Part shown: one piece after another, positions 63,305 through 64,000 of the stretch
How the letters are laid out: every line of letters begins with the position of its first letter
Numbering within the stretch: the stretch's first letter is position 1
DNA from: Syntrophales bacterium
Lineage (GTDB): Bacteria; Desulfobacterota; Syntrophia; Syntrophales; UBA2210
Direction: 5' to 3'
NCBI GenBank assembly: GCA_023230565.1
Contig: JALNXD010000016.1
Location: 1-64,000, forward strand
DNA length: 64,000 nucleotides
Notes under the pieces: generated by a model
Databases searched by the model: none
What the model was told of the DNA's origin: nothing
The model's input: the letters and a program-made list of their open reading frames with translations, nothing else
Translations under genes and position numbers: made by a program

Positions 63305-64000
63305 ATGGAAGCACGTAACAGGGACATGCAAGACTGGTATGGCAAGATAAAGCGTGGAGAGATAAAACTGCCTAGATTCCAGCGATTCGAGGAGTGGGAC
63401 AGGCACCGTATTTGCAGTCTTTTGGAAGCAGTGATTCATAACCTTCCCTTGGGAATAACACTGGTGTTGGAAGTCGGAGATCAGGAGAAGTTTATCTCCC
63501 GGTTTCTGGAAACGGCCCCTCAAAACGGCGGACGTGTCTATGAGCAACTGCTTGACGGTCAGCAGCGACTGCACTTTGGCGGGCGTTTTACAACAATTAC
63601 GACTGGGAAACCTACTTCATCTATATCAAGGCGTTCGATAACTACGACAAAGATGAAGACCGCGAAGACATGTCGGTCTTTTTCCGGGGACGGTATATTA
63701 AAAAGAACGGAGAAAAGTATCCGATTTGGTGTGATGATCCGGCGCAATGTTTGAAAAGGGGGTTTATCCCCACTCATTTACTGAAACCGGAAGATATGCA
63801 GAACGAGATCGATGCATGGATCGAAAAAGAAACCACGGCTCTGGAGCCGGAGGACGGCAAGGATGAATTAAAGGTATTCTACGATTTTAAAAAACGCGTG
63901 AGCGACAAGATAAAAGATCTGCGGTCGATTGTTGCCAACTATAACCTTCCGTACCTGTCGCTATCCCCGCATACGGAAAAGAGTGTGGCACTAAGTGTGT
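63305..64000 (+). pseudogene. DUF262 (GmrSD-like) gene, frameshifted and incomplete
   Basis: The 5' end of a DUF262 protein, a family including the GmrSD-type restriction enzymes. The first frame gives LPRFQRFEEWDRHRICSLLEAV and YEQLLDGQQRL, the DUF262 DGQQR signature. At about 63570 it shifts: from 63568 another frame reads TALWRAFYNNYDWETYFIYI, the normal continuation, and stays open to the window end. The junction fits loss of one GACT from an original GACTGACT, so it is a 4-bp slippage deletion. The first frame otherwise ends at 63754. The remainder of the gene lies beyond 64000. Confidence 0.8.

Noticed and set aside
146..64000. One type I restriction system made from hsdR at the left edge and hsdM/hsdS at the right edge.
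   Set aside because: They are about 57 kb apart and would join only if the molecule were circular; there is no evidence for that.

Overview
The window looks like a chromosomal segment of an anaerobic, Gram-negative deltaproteobacterium (Desulfobacterota, syntroph or sulfate-reducer type). This is inferred from the mix of genes: an Mla lipid-transport operon and a TonB receptor (outer membrane present), a ferredoxin behind an FNR-type box, an ADP-forming acyl-CoA synthetase alpha subunit, a CoA ligase with two LivK-like binding proteins, a NifX-like protein, NikR and a dockerin-bearing giant exoprotein. No ribosomal marker is present, so the genus cannot be fixed.

Layout. 0.1-4.1 kb: type I restriction subunit hsdR with a YgjP-like metallopeptidase. 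4.2-8.4 kb: FNR-box ferredoxin, then convergent minus-strand genes (DUF2130, peroxiredoxin, alpha/beta hydrolase, C_GCAxxG_C_C protein). 8.7-14.3 kb: two paralogous branched-chain-type binding proteins flanking an acyl-CoA ligase, then a MaoC hydratase. 14.7-28.0 kb: a tight operon with TonB receptor, periplasmic binding protein, FecCD-type permease, ATPase, CobN-like chelatase, Gate-domain membrane protein, ChlI with a His-rich tail and a ChlI-ChlD fusion, followed by nikR. Together these form a candidate nickel- or cobalt-linked metal/tetrapyrrole uptake and chelatase system. 28.2-33.2 kb (minus): mlaE-mlaF-mlaD-mlaC-mlaA plus an outer-membrane barrel; MlaF carries a degenerate GGDEF-like C-terminus. 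33.5-37.3 kb: NifX-like protein, acyl-CoA synthetase alpha, Fe-alcohol dehydrogenase, YkgJ-like cluster protein. 37.5-44.6 kb: a 2051-residue secreted dockerin protein, a CheR-like gene remnant and a SagB-type nitroreductase. 44.8-45.4 kb: MntA/HepT toxin-antitoxin pair.

From 45.5 kb to the right end the sequence is island DNA. Two copies of the 3' half of a tRNA-Glu gene (45498 and 47509, both pointing left) bracket a HipBA cassette; the second sits next to a tyrosine integrase. The element continues with an XRE/ImmA pair, an unknown protein, a Prim-Pol/helicase replication protein whose gene contains two arrays of helically phased GTAAC boxes, small HTH genes, an ankyrin fragment, and then a defence cluster: a helicase-nuclease broken by a frameshift, hsdM, hsdS and a frameshifted DUF262 gene running off the end. 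An intact tRNA-Glu would be expected beyond the right edge.

The most notable signals are the NikR-linked chelatase operon, the phased intragenic GTAAC arrays, the MlaF-GGDEF fusion, and the hipBA promoter with four evenly spaced ATGCAT boxes and a probably leaderless transcript.
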